A program made the position numbers and the translations under genes. Under the pieces are notes generated by a model. That model saw nothing but the letters and a program-made list of their open reading frames with translations, was not told the origin of the DNA and did not search any database. From NCBI GenBank assembly GCA_023458095.1, contig JAEXAS010000002.1:68458-132457 (forward strand): a stretch of DNA of 64,000 nucleotides, given 5' to 3'. This document shows, piece by piece, positions 1 through 9,195 of this stretch (its first letter is position 1; every line of letters starts with the position of its first letter). The stretch comes from Actinomycetes bacterium (GTDB lineage Bacteria; Actinomycetota; Actinomycetes; Propionibacteriales; Propionibacteriaceae).

Positions 1-1768
1 AGGCAAACATCTGCAACGGCACGGTGGCAACCAGCGGCTGCAGCAGGGTGGAGACCTTGGGCAGTGGGAACAAGATGTCGGCGTAGGGCTCCACTTCAAC
101 ATCGCCTTCCTCGGCCAGCACGATGGTCAACGCTCCCCGGGCGCGCACCTCTTGAATGTTGGAGACCACCTTGTCGTGCAACTGGTCGCGGCCCTGCGGC
201 GGCACCACCACGAAGATCGGCAGCCGCTGCTCCACCAAAGCGATCGGTCCATGCTTGAGCTCGCCGGCCGGGAATCCTTCGGCGTGCAGATAGGCCAGCT
301 CCTTCAGCTTCAGGGCGCCTTCCAGAGCCACCGGGTAGCCCACATGGCGACCCAGGAAGAGAACCGAGCGGGTGTCGACGAATTGAGCGGCGACCTCCTT
401 GATCTGATCGATCCGGTCCAGGACCTCTTGGATCAGCGGCGGGGTGGCAGCCAGTTCGTTCATCACATTGTGGATCTCGTCGTCGAACATGGTGCCGCGC
501 ACCTGCGCCAGATACAGACCCAAGAGATAACAGGCCGCAACCTGGGTGAGGAAGCCCTTGGTCGAGGCCACTCCGATCTCAGGCCCGGCATGGGTGTAGA
601 TCACCGCGTCGGACTCGCGCGGAATGGTGGCACCGTTGGTGTTGCAGATGGCGATCACCTTCGCCTTCTGCTCGCGCGCGTGCCGAATCGCCATCAAAGT
701 GTCGGCGGTTTCACCGGATTGGCTGATCGTGACGACCAAGGTGGTGCGACTGATGATCGGGTCGCGGTAGCGGAACTCGCTGGCAATCTCGACTTCGCAG
801 GGCACCCGGGTCCAGTGTTCGATCGCATACTTGGCGACCAGCCCGGCGTAGTAGGCGGTGCCGCAGGCGACGATGATGATCTTGTCCACTGAGCGCAGTT
901 CGGTCTCGGGGATGCGCAACTCGTCCAAGGTCAACGCGCCCTCGGCGGTGTAGCGGCCCAGCAGGGTGTCGGCCACCGCTTTGGGTTGTTCGTAGATCTC
1001 CTTGCGCATGAACCAGTCGAAGCCGCCCTTTTCCGCCGCCGAGAGATCCCAGGTGACCTCGAAGGGGTGGGTCTCGGCGGGCGCGCCGTTGAAGTCGGTG
1101 ACGGTGATGCTGTCGGCGGTGACGTCGACCACCTGGTCTTGACCCAGTTCGATGGCCGAACGAGTGAACTCGATGAACGCCGCCACATCGGAGGCGACGA
1201 AGTTCTCGCCCTGTCCGACGCCGACCACCAGCGGGGAGTTGCGCCGGGCGGCGACCAGGCGTCCGGGCTGCTGGGCGTCCAGGGCGACCAGGGTGAAGGC
1301 TCCGTCCAAGCGGCGGCACACCGCCCGCAGCCCATCAGCGAGATCAGCCCCGGCGGCCAACTCCACGCCGAGCAACTGGGCAGCCACCTCGGTGTCGGTC
1401 TCGGAGGAGAACTCCAGACCTTGGGCCTGAAGCTCGCTGCGCAAAGCGGCGAAGTTCTCGATGATGCCGTTATGGATCAAAGCCACCCGGCCGTCAGCGG
1501 AAACATGGGGATGGGCATTGTTGTCGGTGGGTCCACCGTGGGTCGCCCAGCGGGTGTGGCCGATCGCGGTTCCGGTATCGGGCAGCGGCGCCTCCAGCAA
1601 CAGGGCGTCGAGGTTGGCGATCTTGCCTGCCTTCTTGCGTACCTCGATACCGCCGTCAATCACCGCGATTCCGGCTGAGTCATAGCCTCGGTATTCCATC
1701 CGCCGTAGTCCCTCGACAACCACGGTGCGCGCCACCCGAGGACCGACATACCCGATAATTCCACACAT
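1..1768 (-). CDS. glmS: Glutamine--fructose-6-phosphate aminotransferase (isomerizing), 3'-truncated by window edge
   Basis: Makes glucosamine-6-phosphate from fructose-6-phosphate and glutamine, the first step to UDP-GlcNAc for peptidoglycan. Read from an ATG at 1768, the protein starts MCGIIGYVG, so Cys2 is the glutaminase nucleophile of the class II amidotransferase domain. GHTRWATHG and the HNGIIEN motif follow. Two SIS sugar-isomerase domains come next, with SQSGETADT and the ALKLKELAY/EGFPAGELKHGP signatures. About 589 residues are visible, and roughly 20-25 C-terminal residues, including the usual KSVTVE end, lie outside the window. No clear Shine-Dalgarno precedes the ATG, and a -10-like hexamer TACAGT (1781-1776) sits 7 nt upstream, so a leaderless transcript is possible. 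The start is firm because the processed N-terminal Cys must be residue 2. Confidence 0.97.
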   Translation of the reverse strand, partial: MCGIIGYVGPRVARTVVVEGLRRMEYRGYDSAGIAVIDGGIEVRKKAGKIANLDALLLEAPLPDTGTAIGHTRWATHGGPTDNNAHPHVSADGRVALIHNGIIENFAALRSELQAQGLEFSSETDTEVAAQLLGVELAAGADLADGLRAVCRRLDGAFTLVALDAQQPGRLVAARRNSPLVVGVGQGENFVASDVAAFIEFTRSAIELGQDQVVDVTADSITVTDFNGAPAETHPFEVTWDLSAAEKGGFDWFMRKEIYEQPKAVADTLLGRYTAEGALTLDELRIPETELRSVDKIIIVACGTAYYAGLVAKYAIEHWTRVPCEVEIASEFRYRDPIISRTTLVVTISQSGETADTLMAIRHAREQKAKVIAICNTNGATIPRESDAVIYTHAGPEIGVASTKGFLTQVAACYLLGLYLAQVRGTMFDDEIHNVMNELAATPPLIQEVLDRIDQIKEVAAQFVDTRSVLFLGRHVGYPVALEGALKLKELAYLHAEGFPAGELKHGPIALVEQRLPIFVVVPPQGRDQLHDKVVSNIQEVRARGALTIVLAEEGDVEVEPYADILFPLPKVSTLLQPLVATVPLQMFA

Positions 1769-1815
1769 AGGCGTCACTGTAGTGGTCCTGGCGAGCCAGC
1801 CGAATTCGGACGGCG

Positions 1816-1821
1816 TATCAT
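1816..1821 (+). promoter_or_regulatory. Candidate -10 element for coaA
   Basis: TATCAT (5/6 to TATAAT) lies 25 bp before the coaA start, with a purine-rich GAGAGAGGGAGG ribosome binding site between them. No convincing -35 hexamer is visible 17 bp upstream. Confidence 0.4.
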
Positions 1822-1846
1822 CCTGCGCGGAGAGAGGGAGGGCCGC

Positions 1847-2821
1847 ATGTCCGATGACGTGAGTGGCAGTGGTGCGCCCGAAGACAACCCCTTCGGCCCC
1901 TATCTGACCCTGGACCGCCAGCTGTGGGCCTCACTGGCGGAATCACGCTCCCTCACCCTGGACGAAGAGACGCTGGACCGTCTTCGCGGCGTCGGTGACC
2001 CCACCGACATCGACGAAGTGCGTGAGGTCTACCGTCCCCTCACCGAGCTTCTGGGGCTGTACTGCCAGCGCACCGGCGACTTGTTCTCAGCCAGCCACGA
2101 GTATCTCGGCCTGGAAGGTCGTCGCACCCCCTTCGTGATCGGTGTGGCCGGCTCGGTGGCGGTCGGCAAGTCCACCACAGCCCGACTGCTGGCCGAGCTT
2201 CTACGGCGGTTGCCGCGCCACCCCAAGGTCGATCTGGTCACCACTGACGGCTTCCTCTATCCGAATGCCACCTTGGAGCAACTCGGTCTCCTGGAGCGGA
2301 AGGGCTATCCGGAGTCCTACGACCGCAAGCGCCTGCTCCGCTTCGTGATGGACGTCAAGTCCGGCGCCCCCCAGGTCAGCGCCCCGGTGTACTCCCACAA
2401 GATCTACGACATCGTGCCCGGCGAGACGATCACGGTGAACCAGCCCGACATCCTCATCGTCGAAGGCCTCAACGTCCTGCAGGCGCCCCGCCAGCGCAGC
2501 GACGGCACCATGGGGCTGTCGGTGAGCGACTTCTTCGACTTCTCGGTCTATGTCGACGCCGCCGATGCCGACATTCGCCAGTGGTATCTGGATCGCTTCC
2601 TCGAACTGTGGCACACCGCCTTCCGGGATCCGGAGTCCTACTTCGTCCGGTTCAGTTCGCTCAGCGAATCCGAGGCGACGCAGATGGCCCTCGACATCTG
2701 GGACTCGGTCAACGGCCCCAACCTCGACCTCAACATCCGGCCCACCCGGGGTCGCGCCACGGCGATTCTGCGCAAAGGTCCGAACCACCAGGTGAGTTGG
2801 GTCCGCATCCGTAAGGTATGA
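1847..2821 (+). CDS. coaA: Type I pantothenate kinase
   Basis: Phosphorylates pantothenate with ATP, the committed step of coenzyme A synthesis. The 324-residue length matches bacterial type I kinases. A Walker A loop GSVAVGKST lies near residue 105. It is followed by the family motifs VDLVTTDGFLYPN, KGYPESYD and PVYSHKIYDIVP, and by the long substrate lid containing YLDRFLELWHTAFRDPESYF. The ATG at 1847 has the strong GGGAGG ribosome binding site 6 nt upstream. It is divergent from glmS across 78 bp. Confidence 0.96.
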   Translation: MSDDVSGSGAPEDNPFGPYLTLDRQLWASLAESRSLTLDEETLDRLRGVGDPTDIDEVREVYRPLTELLGLYCQRTGDLFSASHEYLGLEGRRTPFVIGVAGSVAVGKSTTARLLAELLRRLPRHPKVDLVTTDGFLYPNATLEQLGLLERKGYPESYDRKRLLRFVMDVKSGAPQVSAPVYSHKIYDIVPGETITVNQPDILIVEGLNVLQAPRQRSDGTMGLSVSDFFDFSVYVDAADADIRQWYLDRFLELWHTAFRDPESYFVRFSSLSESEATQMALDIWDSVNGPNLDLNIRPTRGRATAILRKGPNHQVSWVRIRKV

Positions 2822-2917
2822 GGACAGCAGTCGAGCACCTTCCCTCAACAAACATCACCCAGGTATCCTTCGCCTCGGGCCATGGTTGCCATTGCATGCC
2901 AGACCGGGGGGAAACAC

Positions 2918-3325
2918 GTGATCGAAACACTAAGCAGCGATGACGCACGCGCCGCGGTGGCTCTGTGGGAAGAGACCAACTTGACGCGGCCATGGAACGA
3001 CGCCCGCTCCGACTTTATGAAGGCGCTCGACGGGCCCGACTCAGCCATCTTGGGTGCCCGGGACGGCGCCACCCTGGTCGGAACGGTGATGGTCGGCTTC
3101 GACGGCCATCGCGGCTGGGCCTACTACCTGGCAGTGAAGCCCAGTCACCGGGGCCGCGGGTTGGGTCGCCAGTTGATGATCGGAGCCGAAACCTGGCTGC
3201 GCAAGCATGGCGCTCCCAAGATCCAGTTCATGGTGCGCTCCGAGAACAGCGAAGTCGTCGACTTCTACACTCATCTGGGCTACGTGCCTCAATATGTTCA
3301 GGTTCTCGGACGCCGACTGTACTGA
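2918..3325 (+). CDS. GNAT-family N-acetyltransferase, YpeA-like
   Basis: Predicted acetyl-CoA-dependent N-acetyltransferase of 135 residues with unknown substrate. The GTG at 2918 is chosen because GGGGGGAAA sits just before it; earlier in-frame ATGs at 2882 and 2897 lack a site. The N-terminus (ALWEETNLTRPWNDARSDF) matches the start of the YpeA subgroup. The acetyl-CoA loop is present as VKPSHRGRGLGRQLM (motif A, R/Q-x-x-G-x-G/A), and the C-terminal NSEVVDFYTHLGY is typical of GNAT motif B. It stands alone between coaA and an esterase gene. Confidence 0.85.
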   Translation: MIETLSSDDARAAVALWEETNLTRPWNDARSDFMKALDGPDSAILGARDGATLVGTVMVGFDGHRGWAYYLAVKPSHRGRGLGRQLMIGAETWLRKHGAPKIQFMVRSENSEVVDFYTHLGYVPQYVQVLGRRLY

Positions 3326-3380
3326 GCCCAACCATCGCCACCCCCTGTCCGTGCGGCAGGTGACCACACCGGGAGGATCC

Positions 3381-4217
3381 GTGTCACTCGCCGCCCGCGG
3401 CTCGGGTCGGCCGATCAGCAGACGCACTGTGCTGACCGCCGCGCTGCTGGCACCGGCCCTGAGCGGGTGCACCAGCCTGTTCGCTGGCCCCACCACGATC
3501 ACGGGCACCTTGTCGTCCGCAGCGACCGGGTCCAATCACGACTGGGCGATCTGGTATCCCACCGGCACCGGTCGCGACTCGGGCCTGCCGGTGGTGCTGG
3601 TCCTGCACGGCCTAGGTGACACCATCGCTTCGATCGAGCCGCTCGGTTACACCAGCCAGGCGACCGCGCTGATCGATTCCGGAGCAGCCCCCTTCGCCAT
3701 CGCGGCAATCAACGGCGACACCTTGTTCTGGCAGAAGGTTGGCAACCAGGACGCCGGCGCTCTGGTCACCGAGGAGTTCCTGCCCGTGCTGGCCGATCAT
3801 GGCCTCGACATCAGCAGATTGGCGCTCACCGGCTGGTCCATGGGCGGTTGGGGAACCCTGCGGCTGGCCGAGCGAGAGCTCCGCGGCAAGCTGCGGGCGG
3901 CCGCAGCCATCAGCACCCCGTGTTACGCCGATTACCGCTGGGTTCCCGAGCCGTACCAGAAGCTGATGAGCCGCTCGGTCTTCGAGGCCGGCAACTTCTA
4001 CAATCATCCCGAGCGGCTCACCGACCTGCCGCTCTTTCTGGCTTGCGGCACCGAAGATCCCTTCGAGGCCGGCAACGAGGACTTCGTCATCACGCTGGAT
4101 TCGCAGCCCGGCGTCATCCAGCCCACCCGGGTCTTCAGCAAGGGCGCCCACGACGCCGACTACTGGCGCTCAGTGGCGCCCTCCCAGTTCCGTTTCCTCG
4201 CCGATCACCTCGGCTGA
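3381..4217 (+). CDS. Secreted alpha/beta-hydrolase lipoprotein (putative esterase)
   Basis: Predicted membrane-anchored extracytoplasmic serine esterase of 278 residues. The GTG at 3381 is preceded by GGGAGGA. The N-terminus carries a twin-arginine-like signal (ISRRTVLTAALLAPA) ending in a lipobox LSGC with Cys30 as the lipidation site. The fold signatures are HGLGD for the oxyanion side, the nucleophile elbow GWSMGG (Ser153), CGTEDPF for the likely acid and GAHDADYW for the likely His. The substrate cannot be read from sequence; polyhydroxybutyrate-depolymerase-like and acyl-esterase families look similar. Its last 48 bp overlap the convergent acyltransferase gene. Confidence 0.8.
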   Translation: MSLAARGSGRPISRRTVLTAALLAPALSGCTSLFAGPTTITGTLSSAATGSNHDWAIWYPTGTGRDSGLPVVLVLHGLGDTIASIEPLGYTSQATALIDSGAAPFAIAAINGDTLFWQKVGNQDAGALVTEEFLPVLADHGLDISRLALTGWSMGGWGTLRLAERELRGKLRAAAAISTPCYADYRWVPEPYQKLMSRSVFEAGNFYNHPERLTDLPLFLACGTEDPFEAGNEDFVITLDSQPGVIQPTRVFSKGAHDADYWRSVAPSQFRFLADHLG

Positions 4218-5483
4218 CCGCTCCAGCAGCGCGATCGGATCGGTCTCCATCAGGTCGGTGGCTGCCCGCAGGAGTTGCTCATCGATGACATTGCGATGGT
4301 AGGACCAGGACACACTCAGCCGTCCGCCGAGCAGCATCACCGTCAAGGTCAGGCCGGCCAGATCCGACGTCGTCGAGCGCGCGGCCGCACAGCGCAGTTC
4401 CGGACGTAGCCACGGCAACCGCTCCAGTCCGCTGTGCCGCGGGCCGAAGACATAGGCCATGGTGGACTGCGCGCACACCGGATTCACAGGACCGGCCGCG
4501 GGGCCACGGACCGTCTGATGCTTCATAGTGGCCGAAGCCAAGGTCAACAGGGCCCGTCCTGAACCGGCGGTCCGCGCGATCTGTTGACCGGCCGAGACCG
4601 GGTCATCAGGAAGGCGCTGGACGAAACCGACCACGAAATTGCCTCGCACGTGGCTGCCTGCGGGCAAGTGCCGGCGGCAGTCGTACAGGACTGTGGTCTC
4701 CCTCGTCAACGGCACCCCGACCGCCGCCAGCGCGCGCCGGGCCAAGACAAGGAAGATGCTGGCCATCGAGGCGTCAACGTTGCGGTCACGCCGCCACTGC
4801 TTGATCTGCCCCCAACTGTCGACGCTCATCACCGTGACGTACGCGCCCAGATCCGATTCCCGGGGCGGGCAGTTCACGAGTGGGGCGCCCGGTGTGGCCT
4901 CACTGCGGGCCAGACGTCCCCGCAGCAAGGGCGCCAGCCGCTGTCTGCCCGGCCCGAAGGTATTGGTCACGGCGAGCCACAGCGGATTGTCGGCCACCTC
5001 CTGTGACGCCCATTCCGGGATGCTGCCCCCGTCTGCGACCCGGATCAGCGCGCTGAGGTTGTCGAGCAGTGGTCGGGCGTCACCGATCGCGTGGTTCTGG
5101 TCATAGATCACGAAGTTGCCCGCACGAACCACCCGGACTGCGGCCGGGCCGCGCAGTTGTTGCGCCTGTTCCATCAGCCGGTTGGCCACGGCCAGCACCT
5201 CGGCTTCGGGAGCATCGACTGCGATCTGCGGTGCCGGGATTTCGATGACGGCTTCTGTGGCCAGGGCCACCAGCGATGCCGGGTCGTATCGCCAATGCGC
5301 ACGATCATCACTGATCGAATAGCCCATCCGGGTCTGGGCGCCCAGGCCGGCCAGCCGGACGAACGCTGCCCGCAGGGCATCCAGGTCAGGAAGCTCCAAG
5401 GGCCCGAGAATGACTGAGGAACTCATCTCCAACCACACTCGGTCAGCCCACGACATGCCAATCGTGTGTGCGGTTTCAGTCAT
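4170..5483 (-). CDS. HxxxD-motif acyltransferase (condensation-domain or wax-ester-synthase-like fold)
   Basis: 437-residue protein that probably transfers an acyl group; acceptor and donor are unknown. The catalytic signature of the CoA-dependent acyltransferase superfamily is present as HAIGD at residues 131-135. It is preceded by a beta strand (FVIYDQN) and followed by helix-forming sequence, as in condensation and WS/DGAT domains. The ATG at 5483 has GGCAGGA immediately upstream. The longer open frame reaching 5687 would run into glmM and lacks a site. It lies 109 bp downstream of glmM on the same strand and may be read through from the rplM-rpsI-glmM transcript. Overall similarity to named families is weak. 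Confidence 0.65.
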   Translation of the reverse strand: MTETAHTIGMSWADRVWLEMSSSVILGPLELPDLDALRAAFVRLAGLGAQTRMGYSISDDRAHWRYDPASLVALATEAVIEIPAPQIAVDAPEAEVLAVANRLMEQAQQLRGPAAVRVVRAGNFVIYDQNHAIGDARPLLDNLSALIRVADGGSIPEWASQEVADNPLWLAVTNTFGPGRQRLAPLLRGRLARSEATPGAPLVNCPPRESDLGAYVTVMSVDSWGQIKQWRRDRNVDASMASIFLVLARRALAAVGVPLTRETTVLYDCRRHLPAGSHVRGNFVVGFVQRLPDDPVSAGQQIARTAGSGRALLTLASATMKHQTVRGPAAGPVNPVCAQSTMAYVFGPRHSGLERLPWLRPELRCAAARSTTSDLAGLTLTVMLLGGRLSVSWSYHRNVIDEQLLRAATDLMETDPIALLERSAEVIGEETELGGRH

Positions 5484-5592
5484 TCCTGCCTCGATCGACC
5501 TGTTCTCGTTCGACGATGCCCCTGGGCGAATGAGCGCAATGAGTCTGCCACACGGCGAGGGCAGCGTCAGCATTGCCGCAGGCGCGTCTGCG

Positions 5593-6966
5593 TTAGAGGG
5601 CGCTGTGCTCCAACGAGAGTCGATCCCGCACAACTTCGGCGAGACCCTCGGCGACTTCCCGGGCACGTTCCTCGGTCGCGGCTTCAACCATGACCCGAAC
5701 CAAAGGCTCCGTGCCCGATGGACGCAGCAGTACCCGTCCCTCGGAACCCAGATCTTGGGCAGCCTGGGAGACCGCGCTGGTCACGACCGGGTCGATGCCG
5801 GCGCGGACCTTGTTCACCCCGGACACGTTGATCATCACCTGGGGCATGCGGGTCATGACAGCGGCCAACTCGGCCAGCGGCTTTCCCGTGCGGACCATGC
5901 GCGCTGCCAAGTGCAAGGCGGTCAACACCCCGTCCCCGGTAGTGGCGAACTCACTCATGATGACGTGCCCGGATTGTTCCCCGCCGAGGGTGAAGCCGTT
6001 GGCGTTCATGTCCTCCAGGACATATCGATCGCCCACCTTGGTCTGATCAACGTGGACCCCATGCTCAGCCATCGCCTTGAGAAAGCCCAGATTGCTCATC
6101 ACCGTGGCGACCACGGTGTCGGAGTGCAGTTTGCGGGTCTCTTTCATGGCCAACGCCAGGATCGCCAGGATCTGATCACCATCGACGATGTGACCCTCGG
6201 CATCCACCGCCAAGCAGCGGTCGGCATCCCCGTCCAGCCCGATTCCCAGATCGGCCTGGTAGGCCACCACTGCCGCCTGCAGCGACTCCAGGTGAGTGGA
6301 TCCGCACTCGTGGTTGATGTTGAGTCCGTCGGGTGCGGCATGCAGCGGGACGACATGGGCTCCTTGCGCCTCGAAAGCCGCAATGGCGGTAACCGAGGCT
6401 GCCCCATTGGCACAGTCGATCACCACGGTGAGCCCGTCGAGGCTGGAATCCTCCCCCAGACTGGAGACGAGGTGGGCCACATAGGCCTCCAAGGCCGAAG
6501 ACTGATCATCGCTGACCCGTCCGACCTGGGCGCCGGTGGGCCGTAACCAGACCTCCCCCAACTGCTCCTCGATGGCATCTTCGATGGCGTCGTCGAGCTT
6601 GACTCCCCCACGGGCAAAGAACTTGATGCCGTTGTCAGGCATCGGGTTGTGACTGGCCGATAGCATGACCCCCAAGTCGGCTTCGAGATTGCCGACCATG
6701 TAGGCCACCCCTGGAGTGGGAATCACTCCCAGCCGAATCACGTCCACGCCGGCAGAAGCCAGCCCAGCCACCACTGCAGCTTCCAGGAATTCTCCGCTGG
6801 CACGAGTATCTCGACCGACCAGGGCAACAGGTCGGCGGTCTTCGCTGAAGGCTCCGGCCTCGCCCAGGACGTGGGCAGCCGCGACCGACAACTCCAAAGC
6901 GACCTCTGCGGTCAGGTCGAGATTCGCAACTCCGCGGACACCGTCGGTTCCGAAAAGGCGCGCCAT
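5593..6966 (-). CDS. glmM: Phosphoglucosamine mutase
   Basis: Interconverts glucosamine-6-phosphate and glucosamine-1-phosphate, the step after GlmS in UDP-GlcNAc synthesis. The 457-residue length is normal. It begins MARLFGTDGVRG, carries the phosphoserine loop MLSASHNPM, the Mg2+ loop GLDGDADRC and the phosphate-binding loop RPSGTEPLVRVMVE, all hallmarks of the alpha-D-phosphohexomutase family. It is 16 bp downstream of rpsI, the usual actinobacterial rplM-rpsI-glmM order, so it is probably co-transcribed with ribosomal protein genes. Confidence 0.97.
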   Translation of the reverse strand: MARLFGTDGVRGVANLDLTAEVALELSVAAAHVLGEAGAFSEDRRPVALVGRDTRASGEFLEAAVVAGLASAGVDVIRLGVIPTPGVAYMVGNLEADLGVMLSASHNPMPDNGIKFFARGGVKLDDAIEDAIEEQLGEVWLRPTGAQVGRVSDDQSSALEAYVAHLVSSLGEDSSLDGLTVVIDCANGAASVTAIAAFEAQGAHVVPLHAAPDGLNINHECGSTHLESLQAAVVAYQADLGIGLDGDADRCLAVDAEGHIVDGDQILAILALAMKETRKLHSDTVVATVMSNLGFLKAMAEHGVHVDQTKVGDRYVLEDMNANGFTLGGEQSGHVIMSEFATTGDGVLTALHLAARMVRTGKPLAELAAVMTRMPQVMINVSGVNKVRAGIDPVVTSAVSQAAQDLGSEGRVLLRPSGTEPLVRVMVEAATEERAREVAEGLAEVVRDRLSLEHSAL

Positions 6967-6982
6967 ACCGGTCGCCCGACGA

Positions 6983-7498
6983 TCAGCGCTTGCTGTACTG
7001 GGGAGCCTTACGGGCCTTCTTCAGGCCGGCCTTCTTGCGTTCCTTGACGCGAGCGTCGCGGGTGAGCAGTCCGGCCTTCTTCAACGCCGGACGGCTGGCC
7101 TCGACGTCAACGGCGTTGAGCGAGCGGGCGATGCCCAGCCGCAGCGCGCCGGCCTGGCCGGTCACTCCACCGCCGACGATCGTGGCGATCACGTCGTAGG
7201 CACCCATGACACCAGCGGTCACGAAAGGCTCGTTGACCGTCTGCTGGTGCAGCTTGTTGGGGAAGTAATCCTCCAGCGAACGACCGTTGATGAGGAAGGC
7301 ACCCGAACCCGGGACGATACGCACTCGGGCGATCGCCTCCTTGCGGCGACCGGTCGCAGCGCCGGCGGCGATCATGGCCTGACGCTCCGTGCTGCCCGAA
7401 CCACTCGGCTCAGCCTCCGCACGGTAGGCGATCTCACGCTCGCCCTCGGTGAAGGGGGTTACCTCGGTGTCTTCGATGTCTTCGACGATCTCGCTCAC
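6983..7498 (-). CDS. rpsI: 30S ribosomal protein S9
   Basis: Small-subunit protein whose C-terminal tail reaches the P site. The core (GRRKEAIARVRIVPG...) and the invariant end KARKAPQYSKR are present. An acidic N-terminal extension of about 45 residues (SEIVEDIEDTEVTPF...) is seen in other actinobacterial S9 proteins. I choose the GTG at 7498 because AAGGAAG lies just upstream. A GTG at 7516 overlapping the rplM stop is the alternative and would add six residues. Confidence 0.95.
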   Translation of the reverse strand: MSEIVEDIEDTEVTPFTEGEREIAYRAEAEPSGSGSTERQAMIAAGAATGRRKEAIARVRIVPGSGAFLINGRSLEDYFPNKLHQQTVNEPFVTAGVMGAYDVIATIVGGGVTGQAGALRLGIARSLNAVDVEASRPALKKAGLLTRDARVKERKKAGLKKARKAPQYSKR

Positions 7499-7512
7499 AT
7501 TGCTTCCTTGGC

Positions 7513-7956
7513 TCACTGGGCGATCTGAATGATCTCGTAGGTCTGAGGCTTCTGGGCCTCATGCGGGTGCTCGGGGCCGGAGTAGACCTTGAGCTTCTTG
7601 ATCTGCTGGCGAGCGATCTTGTTCTTGGGCAGCATGCCCCACACGGCACGCTCGACGGCCTTGCGCGGATCCTTGGCGATGAGTTCGCCGTAAGGAACCG
7701 ACTTCAGACCACCGGGACGCCCGGAGTGACGGACCGCCAACTTGTCGGTGCTCTTCTTGCCAGTCAGCGCGATCTTGGAGGCGTTGACGATGACCACGAA
7801 GTCGCCGGTGTCCACGTGCGGTGCGTATTGCGGCTTGTGCTTGCCGCGCAGCAGGGTCGCCGCGGTAACGGCCAGCCGCCCGAGGACGACGTCGGTGGCA
7901 TCAATCACGAGCCAGTTCCTGGTGATCTCACCAGGCTTGGGGCTGTACGTAGACAC
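7513..7956 (-). CDS. rplM: 50S ribosomal protein L13
   Basis: Early-assembly large-subunit protein. From the GTG at 7956 the product is 147 residues, exactly the common L13 length, starting STYSPKPGEITRNWLVIDATD. It contains the family motifs GRLAVTAATLLRGKHKP, KSTDKLAVRHSGRPGG and AVWGMLPKNK. An AGGA site lies 9 nt upstream; the longer open frame to 8058 would add an unrelated hydrophobic N-terminus. First gene of the rplM-rpsI-glmM unit. Confidence 0.97.
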   Translation of the reverse strand: MSTYSPKPGEITRNWLVIDATDVVLGRLAVTAATLLRGKHKPQYAPHVDTGDFVVIVNASKIALTGKKSTDKLAVRHSGRPGGLKSVPYGELIAKDPRKAVERAVWGMLPKNKIARQQIKKLKVYSGPEHPHEAQKPQTYEIIQIAQ

Positions 7957-8230
7957 GGGTCTTCGTCCTGCTTTCAATGAGTTGTCGTCGTTGTTGGTGC
8001 GGGATCCACTGAGTAGAGCAGACCACAGCGCAACAGCGCCTAAGATTACCGCGCCCATTCCAGGGGGTCAAAACGGATTCCGTCACCCCCGGCGCTACGG
8101 TCAGGCCGTCCCGCTACCGGGTGCCCCGTAGCGCGCCGACCTCAGCGTAGCGACAGGGTGGGGCGATACGGGTACGCCGAGCCGGACCGCAGCGATGCTA
8201 GCCTCAGAAGCCGATCACCCAGGGGGAGCC
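7957..8230. promoter_or_regulatory. Divergent intergenic region, rplM leader and DUF1839 promoter area
   Basis: 274 bp between the divergent rplM and DUF1839 genes. The rplM side should hold the ribosomal-protein operon promoter and leader. I see no confident -35/-10 pair, terminator or small gene. The plus-strand end carries AGGGGGAG just before the DUF1839 GTG. Confidence 0.4.
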
Positions 8231-9193
8231 GTGGCCACTGTCTTTTCCGGAGTCACACCGCAGCACTACCAGCCGCATCGGCTGCACGGTGCCGAGCGCG
8301 CCTGGCCGGAGACCAACTGCTATGTCGATCTGTGGATCGAGGTGCTGCACGCCTACGGCACCGCCCCCGAAGCGATGCTGGGCTTCACCCTCACCCAGGA
8401 CTACGAAGGTGACCAATTCACCTTCTTCAAGGTTCCCTTGGAGGATCTGGAGAGCCTGTACCAGATCACAGTGACCGAACTGGCGCTGTACGACTCGGTC
8501 GAGGCGCACGTCAGCACTCAGATCGAACGAGGCCGACTGTGCCTGGTGGAAGTCGATAGCTTCTTCCTTCCTGACACCGCCGGCATCACCTATCAAACCG
8601 AGCACGGCAAGACCACCGTCGGGATCAACCGACTCGACCCGGTCAATGCTTCGATGGACTACTTCCACAATGGCGGCTTCTTCGAACTGTCGGGTGCCGA
8701 CTACGCCGGAGTGTTCCAGCACCAGGTGGAACCGGGCCTGAGGTGGATCCCCTACACCGAGTTCGCGAAGTTCCCCCCGGCCCCCGTTCCAGCCGAGGCT
8801 CTGCGCAGCGGATCTCAGGAACTCCTGACCCATCACCTTCGGCGCCGCCCGAGCAGCAATCCGCTGGCCGCCTATGCCCAGGTGTTCGCTGGTCAGGTCG
8901 AACAGGTCGCTGATCGCGGAATGGACTTCTTCCATCTTTATGCGTTCAACACGGTGCGTCAGTTCGGAGCCAACTTCGAATTGCTGGCCAGCCATCTGGA
9001 GTGGCTGGACGCAGCACAGTTCAGCGATGAGATCCTGGCCGCCCGACAGATCTCCGACACGGCCAAGACCACCCAGTTCATGTTGGCCCGAGCCGTCGCG
9101 CGACGCCGCTTCGCACCCTTGGCCACAGCTTTGGATCCCGCCGTGGCGGCCTGGGATGCGGTGATGACCGGGCTGGACCGGAAGGTCGGCTGA
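8231..9193 (+). CDS. DUF1839 family protein
   Basis: 320-residue soluble protein of uncharacterised family DUF1839. The characteristic block ETNCYVDLWIEVLHAYG, then DYEGDQFTFFKVP, VEVDSFFLPDTAG and the YFHNGGFFEL stretch match my memory of the family. In rhizobia this family is found near amino acid:[carrier protein] ligase genes; none is visible here. The GTG at 8231 follows GGGGGAG. Only 2 bp separate it from the next gene, so the two are almost certainly co-translated. Confidence 0.8.
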   Translation: MATVFSGVTPQHYQPHRLHGAERAWPETNCYVDLWIEVLHAYGTAPEAMLGFTLTQDYEGDQFTFFKVPLEDLESLYQITVTELALYDSVEAHVSTQIERGRLCLVEVDSFFLPDTAGITYQTEHGKTTVGINRLDPVNASMDYFHNGGFFELSGADYAGVFQHQVEPGLRWIPYTEFAKFPPAPVPAEALRSGSQELLTHHLRRRPSSNPLAAYAQVFAGQVEQVADRGMDFFHLYAFNTVRQFGANFELLASHLEWLDAAQFSDEILAARQISDTAKTTQFMLARAVARRRFAPLATALDPAVAAWDAVMTGLDRKVG

Positions 9194-9195
9194 AC

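Noticed and set aside
152..892. Long plus-strand reading frame opposite glmS
   Set aside because: Mirror frame of glmS caused by high G+C codon bias; no ribosome binding site or family motif. Many similar antisense frames across the window were discarded for the same reason.
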